A DNA stretch of 64,000 nt from contig NZ_CP012670.1 of NCBI RefSeq assembly GCF_004135735.1, forward strand, positions 558,001 through 622,000, given 5' to 3'. A program made the position numbers and the translations under genes. This document shows positions 38,394-46,389 of this stretch, piece after piece. Under the pieces are notes generated by a model. That model did not search any database. It was not told the DNA's origin and saw nothing but the letters and a program-made list of their open reading frames with translations. The stretch comes from Sorangium cellulosum (GTDB lineage: Bacteria > Myxococcota_A > Polyangia > Polyangiales > Polyangiaceae). Within the stretch, counting starts at the first letter, position 1. The number at the start of each line of letters is the position of its first letter.

Positions 38394-39287
38394 CTAGCCC
38401 CAGATCTTGATGACTTCGTGCACCTTCTCGTCGACCTCCTCCATCGAGAGGCCGCTCGCCCCGAGCCCGGCGTGGCGCCGGTAGAGCTCGCTCTCCGCGA
38501 ACGCCCGGAGCGCCAGGACGCGCTTCGGCAGCCACGGGTGGTTGGCCGTGAACTCGGCGAACCGGCCGATCCCGCCCTTGCCCTCCTCGTGCTGCGCGAT
38601 GAACGCCTCGAGGTTCAGCTCCTCGTACAGCTTGGTCGACCCGAGCGCGAGCTTGGTGAGCGCGCGCGTGGACACGTCGAGGTCCTTCACGCAGAGCAGC
38701 CCGGCGCGGTCGCAGGTGACCTCGGCCCGGCGCGACCAGCCGGAGAGCGCGAGCATCGCCGGGCCGACGATCCACTTCACGAACACCGACGCCATCCGCG
38801 TCAGGTAGTGCATGGCGGTCAGGTACACCACGTGGCTGTTGTGGATGTGCCCGCACTCGTGGCCGATGACGCTGAGCAGCTCGTCGTCGGTGAAATGGTC
38901 GACGAGCGCGGAGTGCACCATGATGAACGAGTCGTCGTTCGTCCCGTAGGTGGCGGCGTTGAGGTGGGGGCTGTTGACGATGTAAATCGTCGGCGTCGCG
39001 ATCCCGAGCGTCTCGGCGCAGCGGAGCGCGAGGTGGTGGACGCGCGGGAACTGCGTCGGTCCGACCTTGACGGCGTGGCCGAGCAGCTCGGTCTTCCCGA
39101 CCGTCTTGAACAGCCGGACCGCGGCGGTCACCGCGAGCTCCACGGGGCGCATCTTCTCGAAGGCGAGCCGCGTGTTCTTGTCGGACACATAGGCATACGC
39201 GTTGCCAGCTCCGTCGCTGCCGCCCGCGCGCTGCCCTTTCCGTCTCTCGATGAAGCCCTTGAAATCGAGCGTTCCGACCTGTGCCAT
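38394..39287 (-). CDS. M48-family zinc metalloprotease
   Basis: A 297-residue M48/HtpX-type peptidase. The zinc motif is VIGHECGHIHNSH (HExxH), with the third ligand probably in SRRAEVTCDRAGLL. PTIYIVNSPHLNAATYG precedes it as in the family. One hydrophobic stretch follows the active site (about 170-195), so it may be membrane-associated with the active site in the cytoplasm. It is upstream of, and probably co-expressed with, the dynamin-like gene; the substrate is unknown. Confidence 0.87.
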   Translation of the reverse strand: MAQVGTLDFKGFIERRKGQRAGGSDGAGNAYAYVSDKNTRLAFEKMRPVELAVTAAVRLFKTVGKTELLGHAVKVGPTQFPRVHHLALRCAETLGIATPTIYIVNSPHLNAATYGTNDDSFIMVHSALVDHFTDDELLSVIGHECGHIHNSHVVYLTAMHYLTRMASVFVKWIVGPAMLALSGWSRRAEVTCDRAGLLCVKDLDVSTRALTKLALGSTKLYEELNLEAFIAQHEEGKGGIGRFAEFTANHPWLPKRVLALRAFAESELYRRHAGLGASGLSMEEVDEKVHEVIKIWG

Positions 39288-39376
39288 CCGGCGAAGGTAA
39301 CGGTCGGGCCGCGGCCGCGCAACGCCGCCCTGGGTGCGCGCCGCGAACTTGACGCAAATTCACGGACGACCTTCGC

Positions 39377-40405
39377 TCACAGGCGGAGCAGGGCGCGGAG
39401 CCCTCCGGGGCCGAGGCGCTCGAGCGTCCGCTGCCGCGCGAGGAAGCGCCGGAAATCCTTGTAGACGCCGCTGCCCTTCGGGCGCAGCTCGAAGTCGGTG
39501 ATCCGGGTGATCGAGAACCTGAGCGCGGCGACCACGCTCTCGTGAAAGAGCCGGTCACGCTCCTCGGGGGAGAGGGGCCGCACCGACGTGTAGCCGGCGG
39601 CGAGCGCGGCCGCGAGCGCGGGATCGAGGTCGTCTCCGAAGCACCACGCCAGCATCGTGACCGCGAGATCGAAGGCGGCGCTGCCGCGCGAGGCGCTCTC
39701 GAAATCGAGCAGCGCCGAGATCTCGCCATCCTGCCAGAGCACGTTGTCGCGGAAGAGATCGCCGTGGATCAACGTCTGTGGCCCGGGCGCGCGGGGCGCC
39801 GCGGCGCGGATCCGCTCGAGCCGGAGGGCGAGCTCGTCGACGGCGGCCGCCACCTCGGGCGTGAAGGCCGCGGCGGGCGACGCGGCGTCCGCGCCGGCGT
39901 GGCGGAGGGCGCGGAGCCCCCGGAGCCGCTGGTCGAGGTTGTCGAGATCGAACCGGCTCGCGTTCGCCCCCTCGAACGAGGCGCCGACGAGGTGCACGCG
40001 CGCGAGGGCCGAGCCGACGCGGCGGGCGGCGTCCGGCGTGACGCGCGCCTGGCAGAGCGAGTCGCCCGCGACCCACGGGAACAGCGCGACCGGCTTCCCC
40101 GCGTGCTCCGCGATGAACGCGGCGCCGTCCGCCTCGGAGGCCCCGTCCCGGCGCCGGAGCGGCTGCGGCGTGGCGACGCCCCCGGCCGCGAGGTGCTCCA
40201 GCATGCGCGCCTCGCGGGCGGCCGCCTCGTGCCGCTGCTCCTCGTACACGCGCAGGAACACCCGACCGCGGCCGTCCGCGAGGGTGAGCGCGTAGTTGGA
40301 GTTCACGCTTCCGGCGAGGAGGCCGCGCACGTCCGCGATCTCGAGGCCGTAAAGTGCGCCGACGCGGCGAGCATCCGCGAGCGAGAGGGGGGTCAGGATC
40401 GCCAT
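39377..40405 (-). CDS. thrB: Homoserine kinase, choline-kinase-like type
   Basis: A 342-residue kinase of the APH/ChoK fold matching the type II homoserine kinase of many proteobacteria: LLAGSVNSNYALTLADGRG (nucleotide loop), VFLRVYEEQ (Lys-to-Arg in the usual position), the catalytic LIHGDLFRDNVLW and metal site ALLDFESASRG. It would make O-phosphohomoserine for threonine synthesis. A related sugar or aminoglycoside kinase cannot be fully excluded. The ATG at 40405 begins at MAILTPLSL. It diverges from hflX across 177 bases. Confidence 0.8.
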   Translation of the reverse strand: MAILTPLSLADARRVGALYGLEIADVRGLLAGSVNSNYALTLADGRGRVFLRVYEEQRHEAAAREARMLEHLAAGGVATPQPLRRRDGASEADGAAFIAEHAGKPVALFPWVAGDSLCQARVTPDAARRVGSALARVHLVGASFEGANASRFDLDNLDQRLRGLRALRHAGADAASPAAAFTPEVAAAVDELALRLERIRAAAPRAPGPQTLIHGDLFRDNVLWQDGEISALLDFESASRGSAAFDLAVTMLAWCFGDDLDPALAAALAAGYTSVRPLSPEERDRLFHESVVAALRFSITRITDFELRPKGSGVYKDFRRFLARQRTLERLGPGGLRALLRL

Positions 40406-40582
40406 GGGCCGGCAAGGTAGCCTCGAAGCAGGGCAGGCTCCTACAGGAACATGGAAGCGCACCCGGCGCGGCGAGCGCCGGGAAAGTACGGGCTTCGCGT
40501 GAAGAACTTTGGTGCTCCTGCTCGCCGATCGATCGTGGGTGCATTATGAAGGGATGGGAGCAAGATTCCCTTCCATCTTCGA

Positions 40583-42463
40583 ATGCCGACCCTCTACGGA
40601 AACACCACCGGACTCAGCCCTCTCGCCACCAGAACCCTCGAGCGCATCTACCGCCGCAAGGTCCCGCTCGTCAGCCTCGCAACGCCCGAGCTCATCAAGG
40701 CGCTGGCCGAGGCGTCCCATGAGGCCGGGCGCCAGGTCGGTGCGCTGGTCCACCGCTCGGGCGAGATCGATTCCGTGGTCGTCGGCGACGCGACGCGGCT
40801 GATGCTGCCGGACATCGGGCGCCTCCGCGCCGCAGAGGGGCGCTTCAGGGCGCTCCGGCTCGTCCACACGCACCTCTTCAACGAGCCGCTCACCCGGGAC
40901 GACCTGGTCGACCTCGTCCGCCTCCGGCTGGACCTCGTCGCGGCCGTGCAGCTCACCCCGCAGGGCGAGCCGCGCACGATCCAGTACGCGTACAACGTGC
41001 CGGTCTACGGCAAGGAAGCGGCCACGGTCACCGTCAACGGCGCCGCGGGCGGCGATCAGGGCGACGGCCGGGGCGAGGCGGAGCTGCCGTACCGGATCGT
41101 AGGGCCCGTCGCGATCGGCCGGGTGGACGTCAACTTCGGCGCGCTCATCCAGGCGCTCGAGGACGAGTTCGCGAAGCGCTCGCGCACGCGATCGGTCGCG
41201 GCCAAGGACGGCCGGGCGATCCTCGTCCACGTGGCCGAGAAGTCCAAGGCGGGCGCGCTCGCTCGGGCCGAGGAGAGCCTGCGCGAGCTGACCGAGCTCG
41301 CCGGCACGGCCGGCGTCGACGTCGCGGACAGGGTCCTCCAGCTGCGCGATCGGATCGACCCGAGGCTCGTGCTCGGCAAGGGCAAGCTGGACGAGGTCGT
41401 GCTGCGCGCCTCGGAGCTCGACGCGGAGACGCTGGTCTTCGACCGGGACCTGACCCCCTCGCAGGCCTCGGCGATCGCCAGGCACACGGATCTCAAGATC
41501 CTCGACAGGACGCAGCTCATCCTCGACATCTTCGCCCAGCGGGCGGAGTCGTCCGACGGCAAGCTGCAGGTGGAGCTGGCCCAGCTCAAGTACGCGCTGC
41601 CGCGCCTCGGGCAGAAGGACGACTCCCTCTCCCGCCTGACAGGCGGCATCGGCGGGCGCGGCCCCGGCGAGACGAAGCTCGAGATCGGGCGCCGCCGCGC
41701 GAAGGAGCGCGTCAGCTTCCTGGAGGCGCAGCTCAAGCGGCTCTCCCGGCAGCGCGAGCAGCGGCGCCGCCGCCGCGCCCGGCTCGGCGTGCCGGTGGTC
41801 TCCATCGTGGGCTACACGAACGCCGGCAAGAGCACGCTGCTCAACACCCTCACCGGCGCCGACGTGGTCGCCGAGAACAAGCTCTTCGCGACGCTCGACA
41901 CCCGCTCGCGGCGCCTGCGGTTCCCCGAGGAGCGCGAGGTGGTGATCACCGATACCGTCGGCTTCATCCGGGAGCTCCCCAAGGATCTGTTCGCCGCGTT
42001 CCGGGCGACGTTCGAGGAGGCGGCCGACGCCGACCTCCTGCTCCACGTCATCGACGTGAGCGATCCCGCGCGCGACCAGCACATCGAGACGACCGAGGCG
42101 CTGCTGACCGAGCTCGATCTGATCGGCATCCCCCGCATCCTGGTGTTCAACAAGGCGGACCTCGTCGATCCGGCGGAGGGGAGGCGGCTGCTCCTCGGGC
42201 ACCCCGACGCGGTGCTCGTGTCCGCCACGGACAGGGAGACGACGCGGGGGCTGCTCACCCGGATCGCGGAGCGGCTCAAGACCCGCTGGGAGGAGGCCGC
42301 GCTGGTGCCCGCCTACGAGGCCGGGGCGGAGGGCGGCGAGCTGGAGCTGGAGGACGGCGACCTGTTCGCCGGAGAAGCCGGGTCGCTGACCGTGATCGCC
42401 CCGTCGCCGGTCACCGGCGTCGAGGAGGTCAGCTCGCGCGTGAGGGAGACGTTCGAGGCGTGA
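40583..42463 (+). CDS. hflX: Ribosome-associated GTPase HflX
   Basis: A 626-residue HflX, a GTPase that splits stalled 70S ribosomes under stress. The conserved core begins near residue 205 (AILVHVAEKSKAGALARAEE), includes the glycine-rich GGIGGRGPGETKLEIGRRR, a long basic coiled coil, and the G domain SIVGYTNAGKSTLLNTLTG, DTVGFIRELP and VFNKADLVD. An additional ~200-residue N-terminal domain (1-200, with LVHTHLFNEPLTRDDLVDL) makes it much longer than the ~430-residue E. coli protein. The extension may bind ribosome or tRNA; this is unknown. Confidence 0.93.
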   Translation: MPTLYGNTTGLSPLATRTLERIYRRKVPLVSLATPELIKALAEASHEAGRQVGALVHRSGEIDSVVVGDATRLMLPDIGRLRAAEGRFRALRLVHTHLFNEPLTRDDLVDLVRLRLDLVAAVQLTPQGEPRTIQYAYNVPVYGKEAATVTVNGAAGGDQGDGRGEAELPYRIVGPVAIGRVDVNFGALIQALEDEFAKRSRTRSVAAKDGRAILVHVAEKSKAGALARAEESLRELTELAGTAGVDVADRVLQLRDRIDPRLVLGKGKLDEVVLRASELDAETLVFDRDLTPSQASAIARHTDLKILDRTQLILDIFAQRAESSDGKLQVELAQLKYALPRLGQKDDSLSRLTGGIGGRGPGETKLEIGRRRAKERVSFLEAQLKRLSRQREQRRRRRARLGVPVVSIVGYTNAGKSTLLNTLTGADVVAENKLFATLDTRSRRLRFPEEREVVITDTVGFIRELPKDLFAAFRATFEEAADADLLLHVIDVSDPARDQHIETTEALLTELDLIGIPRILVFNKADLVDPAEGRRLLLGHPDAVLVSATDRETTRGLLTRIAERLKTRWEEAALVPAYEAGAEGGELELEDGDLFAGEAGSLTVIAPSPVTGVEEVSSRVRETFEA

Positions 42464-42508
42464 GCCCGGCCGGGCTCCGTGAGAGCCCGGCCGGTGCTCG
42501 AGGGGAGC

Positions 42509-43504
42509 TCAGGGCTCCGGCGCCGGGGTCGTCGGGATCGGGCCGCAGACGTCGCCGGTATCGAGGCAGTTGTTGCTCGCGCACTCGGCGTCGTCCGTGC
42601 ATGCCTCGCGGGGCTTGAGCTTGCAGGCGCCCTCGCCGTCGCAGACCTGGGTGGCCTCGCAGTTGTCCGCATCCTCCCCACCGAGCGCGATGGGCGAGCA
42701 CGTCCCGGCCGACTCCGCGACGTTGCAGGCCATGCAGGTCCCGTCGCAGGCGGTGTCGCAGCAGACGCCGTCGACGCAGTTCCCGCTCCCGCAATCCTCC
42801 GGGGCCGTGCACTCCTGACCGTTCGCGGCCTTGCACTCGCCGGTCGCGTTGCACGCCTGGTCTTCCTCGCAGCCCAGGCCCGTCGCGCCGGCCTCGGCCA
42901 GCTCGCACTCCCCGTCGTCGGTGCACGTATGGCAGGTCGCGCAGTTCGCGTCCTCCGCGCACGTCGTGAAGCACGCGTTGGCGTCCGGATCGCAGGCGAA
43001 CGTCTCGCACTCCGTCGTGGCGCCGGGCACGCACTCCGTGCTCTCCCCGTCGCAGGTGCCGGGCTCCGTCTGGACGCCGTCGGCGCACGTCAGCTCACCG
43101 CACTCGGTCTCGGCCTTGGAGGGGCCGCACGTGCCGTCGTCCTCCCCCGACTCCTTGAGCGCGGCGGTGCAGGCGTCGCAGTCCGAGTCGCAGGCGGCGT
43201 CGCAGCAGACGCCGTCGGCGCAGAAGCCGCTCTCGCAGTCGTCCGCCTCGTCGCACGCCTTCGCGATCTCGCACTTCGGGCAGTCGCCGCCGCCGCAGTC
43301 GACGTCGGTCTCGTCCCCGTTCTTCGTCTCGTCGGAGCAGCTCACGTCCTCGCCGCCGCCGCCGCCGCCCCCGCCGACACCGCCGCCGCCGGCCCCCTGG
43401 ATGCGCGAGCGGTCGACCGTGGCGATGAGCTCGCAGCCCATGGCGGAGGTCGTGAGCGCCCCGGCGCAGATCGCCATCGCGAGAAGGTACTGGTTCTTCC
43501 ACAT
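42509..43504 (-). CDS. Cys-rich lipoprotein with repeated CxxC-type modules
   Basis: A 331-residue surface lipoprotein. The signal ends in LTTSAMGC, followed by a Gly-rich linker (IQGAGGGGVGGGG) and about 40 Cys in repeated modules of the form CxSGxCxDGVCCDxACDxxCxACN, a pattern common in Sorangium surface proteins, probably fully disulphide-bonded. No catalytic motif is seen. AGGGGAC seven bases upstream fixes the ATG at 43504. It lies 10 bases downstream of the PEGA-protein gene, suggesting an operon. Confidence 0.8.
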   Translation of the reverse strand: MWKNQYLLAMAICAGALTTSAMGCELIATVDRSRIQGAGGGGVGGGGGGGGEDVSCSDETKNGDETDVDCGGGDCPKCEIAKACDEADDCESGFCADGVCCDAACDSDCDACTAALKESGEDDGTCGPSKAETECGELTCADGVQTEPGTCDGESTECVPGATTECETFACDPDANACFTTCAEDANCATCHTCTDDGECELAEAGATGLGCEEDQACNATGECKAANGQECTAPEDCGSGNCVDGVCCDTACDGTCMACNVAESAGTCSPIALGGEDADNCEATQVCDGEGACKLKPREACTDDAECASNNCLDTGDVCGPIPTTPAPEP

Positions 43505-43514
43505 AGTAGTCCCC

Positions 43515-44714
43515 TTAGAAGGTAAACCGCGCGGCAGCGCCGCCGCCTGTCGGGCTGACGAACGGAGCGAAGAACGCCTTCTTCGTCGTGCTGGAAGCAG
43601 CGGCCTTCGCCTCGGCCGATGTGTCGTTGCTGAGCAGCAGGACAGCGCCGGTGACGCCGAACGTGAGCGCAACGGCGAAGGACATGTCCGCGATGAGCGC
43701 GTTGCGGTCGACGCTGTCCGCGTTCTTGGTCGTCGGGTTGTCGTCGAAGTCGCCCTTCGCGCTGAGCGCCTGGATGCCGAAGATCGTCCCGACCACGGCG
43801 CCGGCGCCGGCGAGGCCGAGGGTGACGTAGGCGGGCACGGGAGAGCGCGGCTCGATCGGCGCAGCGGGCGGCGGCGGGGCCGCGGGCGGCTCGGCGGCCG
43901 GCGGCGGCGGCGCGGGGGGCGGCGGCGCCGCGGCGACCGGCGCCTGCTGCGGCGTCAGCGCCACGCTGACGTCGCGCGTCTCGCCGAAGCTGACCTCGAG
44001 CTCCTGGCTCGAGTCGACGAACCCCTCCGCCGAGACGGTGAGCGTGTGCTTGCCGGGCGGGATCGAGAGCTCGGTCCCGGCCTGGGCCACGCCGTCGACG
44101 GCGATCTTCAGGTTCGGCGGGGCCTCGGGCACGGTCGCGACCTTCACCTTCGCCGGCGTCTTCTTGAGCGCCTCGATGCGCTCCTGCGCCTCGGCGATCT
44201 TGTCCTTGAACTTCTCGGCGTCGGGCTTCGAGTCGAGGAACACCTGCCATGCGGCGACCGCCTCGACCGTGAGCCCCTGCTTGTCGAGCGAGAGGGCGAG
44301 CTTGTACTTCGGCGCGGCGCCGGGCACGTGCTCGTCCGCCTGGCGGTACAGGTCGGCCGCGACGGCGTACTCGCCCTTGTCGAACCTGGACTCGGCCTCC
44401 TTGTAGAGCTTCTTCGCCGCGTCCTTCTTCTGCTTCTCGGTGAGCGGCTTCGCCGGAGGCTTCGCGGCGGTCACCGTCACGGCGGCGTCGCCGCCCGTGC
44501 CGGGCGCAGCCGCCGCGGGGGCGCCGGCCGCAGGCGGCGCAGCAGGGGACGGGGCCGGCGTCGGCGCGGCTCCAGGGGCCGCCTGCGCGGCCGGCTTGGC
44601 CGCCGGGGTGGCGGCGCCCTGTGCAGATGCCGGGCTGACGTTCGTCAGCGTCAGGAGCCCAGTGACCATCGCCGCCGAGGTCAAGTTCGTCAGCCGGCCC
44701 GATCGTGAACGCAT
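43515..44714 (-). CDS. TPR/PEGA-domain envelope protein
   Basis: A 399-residue exported protein. After a signal ending near PASAQG comes an Ala/Pro linker, then a TPR-like helical region (about 90-180: ESRFDKGEYAVAADLYRQAD), a PEGA domain (about 195-270: VAQAGTELSIPPGKHTLTVS), a Pro-rich linker and two hydrophobic helices (about 315-375). Proteins of this layout are frequent in myxobacteria next to kinases and lipoproteins; none is biochemically defined. GGAGG upstream supports the ATG at 44714. It is likely co-transcribed with the Cys-rich lipoprotein. Confidence 0.82.
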   Translation of the reverse strand: MRSRSGRLTNLTSAAMVTGLLTLTNVSPASAQGAATPAAKPAAQAAPGAAPTPAPSPAAPPAAGAPAAAAPGTGGDAAVTVTAAKPPAKPLTEKQKKDAAKKLYKEAESRFDKGEYAVAADLYRQADEHVPGAAPKYKLALSLDKQGLTVEAVAAWQVFLDSKPDAEKFKDKIAEAQERIEALKKTPAKVKVATVPEAPPNLKIAVDGVAQAGTELSIPPGKHTLTVSAEGFVDSSQELEVSFGETRDVSVALTPQQAPVAAAPPPPAPPPPAAEPPAAPPPPAAPIEPRSPVPAYVTLGLAGAGAVVGTIFGIQALSAKGDFDDNPTTKNADSVDRNALIADMSFAVALTFGVTGAVLLLSNDTSAEAKAAASSTTKKAFFAPFVSPTGGGAAARFTF

Positions 44715-44869
44715 ACCGTAAGCCCTCCTCCGCGGATAGTGTCGCGTGGGCGCCCACTTAAGCCTTGAAGGCTGCTCTACACAAGGGTTTTCGCGTTCGT
44801 TCTCGCGGTGCGCGCCCCCGCCTCGCCGGCCTCGGCGCGGCCAGACCTCGCCTGCGGCGTCACCGGACA

Positions 44870-45478
44870 CTAGGGCTCATCGCCTCGGTCCAGCCATGCA
44901 GGGAACCGGAGCCTCGCCTCCAGGCCGAAGCCCAGGGTCGCCCGCCGCATGCGCGCGGACCGCTCGGCCCCCCGAGGGAGGCTCTCGCGGAGCCGGCGCA
45001 GCGCCGCGATGTAGCGTGCGAAGCGGGGATCGGAGAAGAGCGCGCTGAGGTCCTCCCGGATGCGCCGTATCGTCCCCGGGCTGACGCCGTGGCTGCTGAA
45101 GCTCATGGTCAGTCCGGAGGCCGTCACCACCGAGGGGTTGACGAAGTTCGACAGCTCCGGGCGATCCAGCGTGCAGACGAGGCGCCCCGCGTCCGCGAGC
45201 TCTCGGTGGAGGCGCCGCGACAGCGCTTCGTCGCCCGGCACGAGGAAGACGAGCGCCGCGCCCGCGAGGTCGTCGTCCACGAACGCCCGCCGGTGCAGCT
45301 CGAGCAGGCCCTCGTGGGCGGCGCGCTCGATCGACTCGTGCACCGGCCCCGGCGCGACGACGGAGACGCGCGCGCCCGCCGCGAGCAGGCGCTCGACGGC
45401 GGGCGGCGCCTCGCCATCGGCGCCGATGACGAGGGCCCGCCGGCCGGTGAGATCGAGCGCGATGGGGAAGAGGCGCAT
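44870..45478 (-). CDS. Precorrin-2 dehydrogenase (sirohaem synthase N-domain)
   Basis: A 202-residue Met8p/CysG-N-type protein that oxidises precorrin-2 to sirohydrochlorin and may insert iron. It has a Rossmann start ALVIGADGEAPPAVERLLAAGARVSVV (the usual GGGxVA reads GADGEA), then LVFLVPGDEA, CTLDRPELSNFVNPSVV and MSFSSHGVSPGTIRRIREDL, where the Ser/Gly segment matches the active region. The altered glycine motif may affect NAD binding. The C-terminal methylase half of CysG is absent, so it is a single-function version. The ATG at 45478 begins the domain. Confidence 0.82.
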   Translation of the reverse strand: MRLFPIALDLTGRRALVIGADGEAPPAVERLLAAGARVSVVAPGPVHESIERAAHEGLLELHRRAFVDDDLAGAALVFLVPGDEALSRRLHRELADAGRLVCTLDRPELSNFVNPSVVTASGLTMSFSSHGVSPGTIRRIREDLSALFSDPRFARYIAALRRLRESLPRGAERSARMRRATLGFGLEARLRFPAWLDRGDEP

Positions 45479-45579
45479 GGGGTGCGGCGGACGCGGACCG
45501 GAGCGCCCGCGCCCCGATTGTAGATCGGCGCGCCGCTCCGGGGCGAGGTCGCGCGACGGCAGCGCCCGCGGCGCCGCGC

Positions 45580-46389
45580 TCAGCGGCCGGGGCGGCTCTG
45601 GGGCGGCGGGCTCGGCGGCGGGCTCGGCGGCGGGGCGGGGGGGAGGAAGCCTTGCGTGCGAAAGAGGAGCTTCCTGTCCGCGCTGCCGATGCGCGTCACG
45701 AACAGCCCGACGAAGGAGCCGAACAGCGAGTCGCCCGGCCCGATGGCGGTGGAGCCGGGCGGGCGGGTGACCCACCGCTTGATGCGGTCGAGCATCTCGG
45801 CGCTCATGGGGTTCACCTCGACCAGCACCGCGACCAGGTAACGGCTGCCGTCGCGCAGGAGGGACCGCTCGACGAGCGGGAGCCTCCGCGCCTCGGCGCA
45901 GTTGCGGAGCACGCCCTCGACGTTGACCGCGACCGTGCTCGACGGACCCCCCGCCTGGAGGAGCTGGATCCGGAACACCTCGTCCCAGAGATCGTAGACG
46001 ATCCGGCAGCTCTTGGCGGCGAGCGCGACAGGGGCGCCCCCGCTCTCGTGGAAGAGGTAGCCGCGCAGGGTGATGACGGTCGGGAGCCCGCTGAGCAGCT
46101 TCTTCGAGATCTCGCCGTCGACCACGTCGCGGAAGCTCACGGTGAGCTGCACGATCGCCTTGTCGAGCGTCAGGCTGGCGACCCGGGTGGGGAGCGCGGC
46201 GGGCGCGCGGAGCGCCTGCTGCGTCTCCGCGTCCTCCTTCGGCGCGCCGCGGTCCTCCGCGCCGCCGGGCCCCAGCTGGGCCTCCGACAGGCGCGGGCCG
46301 AGGCAGATCCCGGCGAGCAGCGCGACGCCGCACCAGCGCGCGGCGCGCGCTGCGGGCGCTCGCCCGCGGCCCGCGTCCGAGCAGGTCAT
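45580..46389 (-). CDS. Exported protein, DUF4390-like
   Basis: A 269-residue protein with an N-terminal signal (ARWCGVALLAGICLGPRLSEA). The body alternates strands and resembles DUF4390: DVVDGEISKKLLSGLPTVIT followed by LRGYLFHESGG. A Pro/Ser-rich tail closes it. DUF4390 has no known function. The ATG at 46389 overlaps the stop of the Omp85 gene as ATGA, and DUF4390 next to an outer-membrane or kinase gene is common, so an envelope role is likely. Confidence 0.65.
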   Translation of the reverse strand: MTCSDAGRGRAPAARAARWCGVALLAGICLGPRLSEAQLGPGGAEDRGAPKEDAETQQALRAPAALPTRVASLTLDKAIVQLTVSFRDVVDGEISKKLLSGLPTVITLRGYLFHESGGAPVALAAKSCRIVYDLWDEVFRIQLLQAGGPSSTVAVNVEGVLRNCAEARRLPLVERSLLRDGSRYLVAVLVEVNPMSAEMLDRIKRWVTRPPGSTAIGPGDSLFGSFVGLFVTRIGSADRKLLFRTQGFLPPAPPPSPPPSPPPQSRPGR

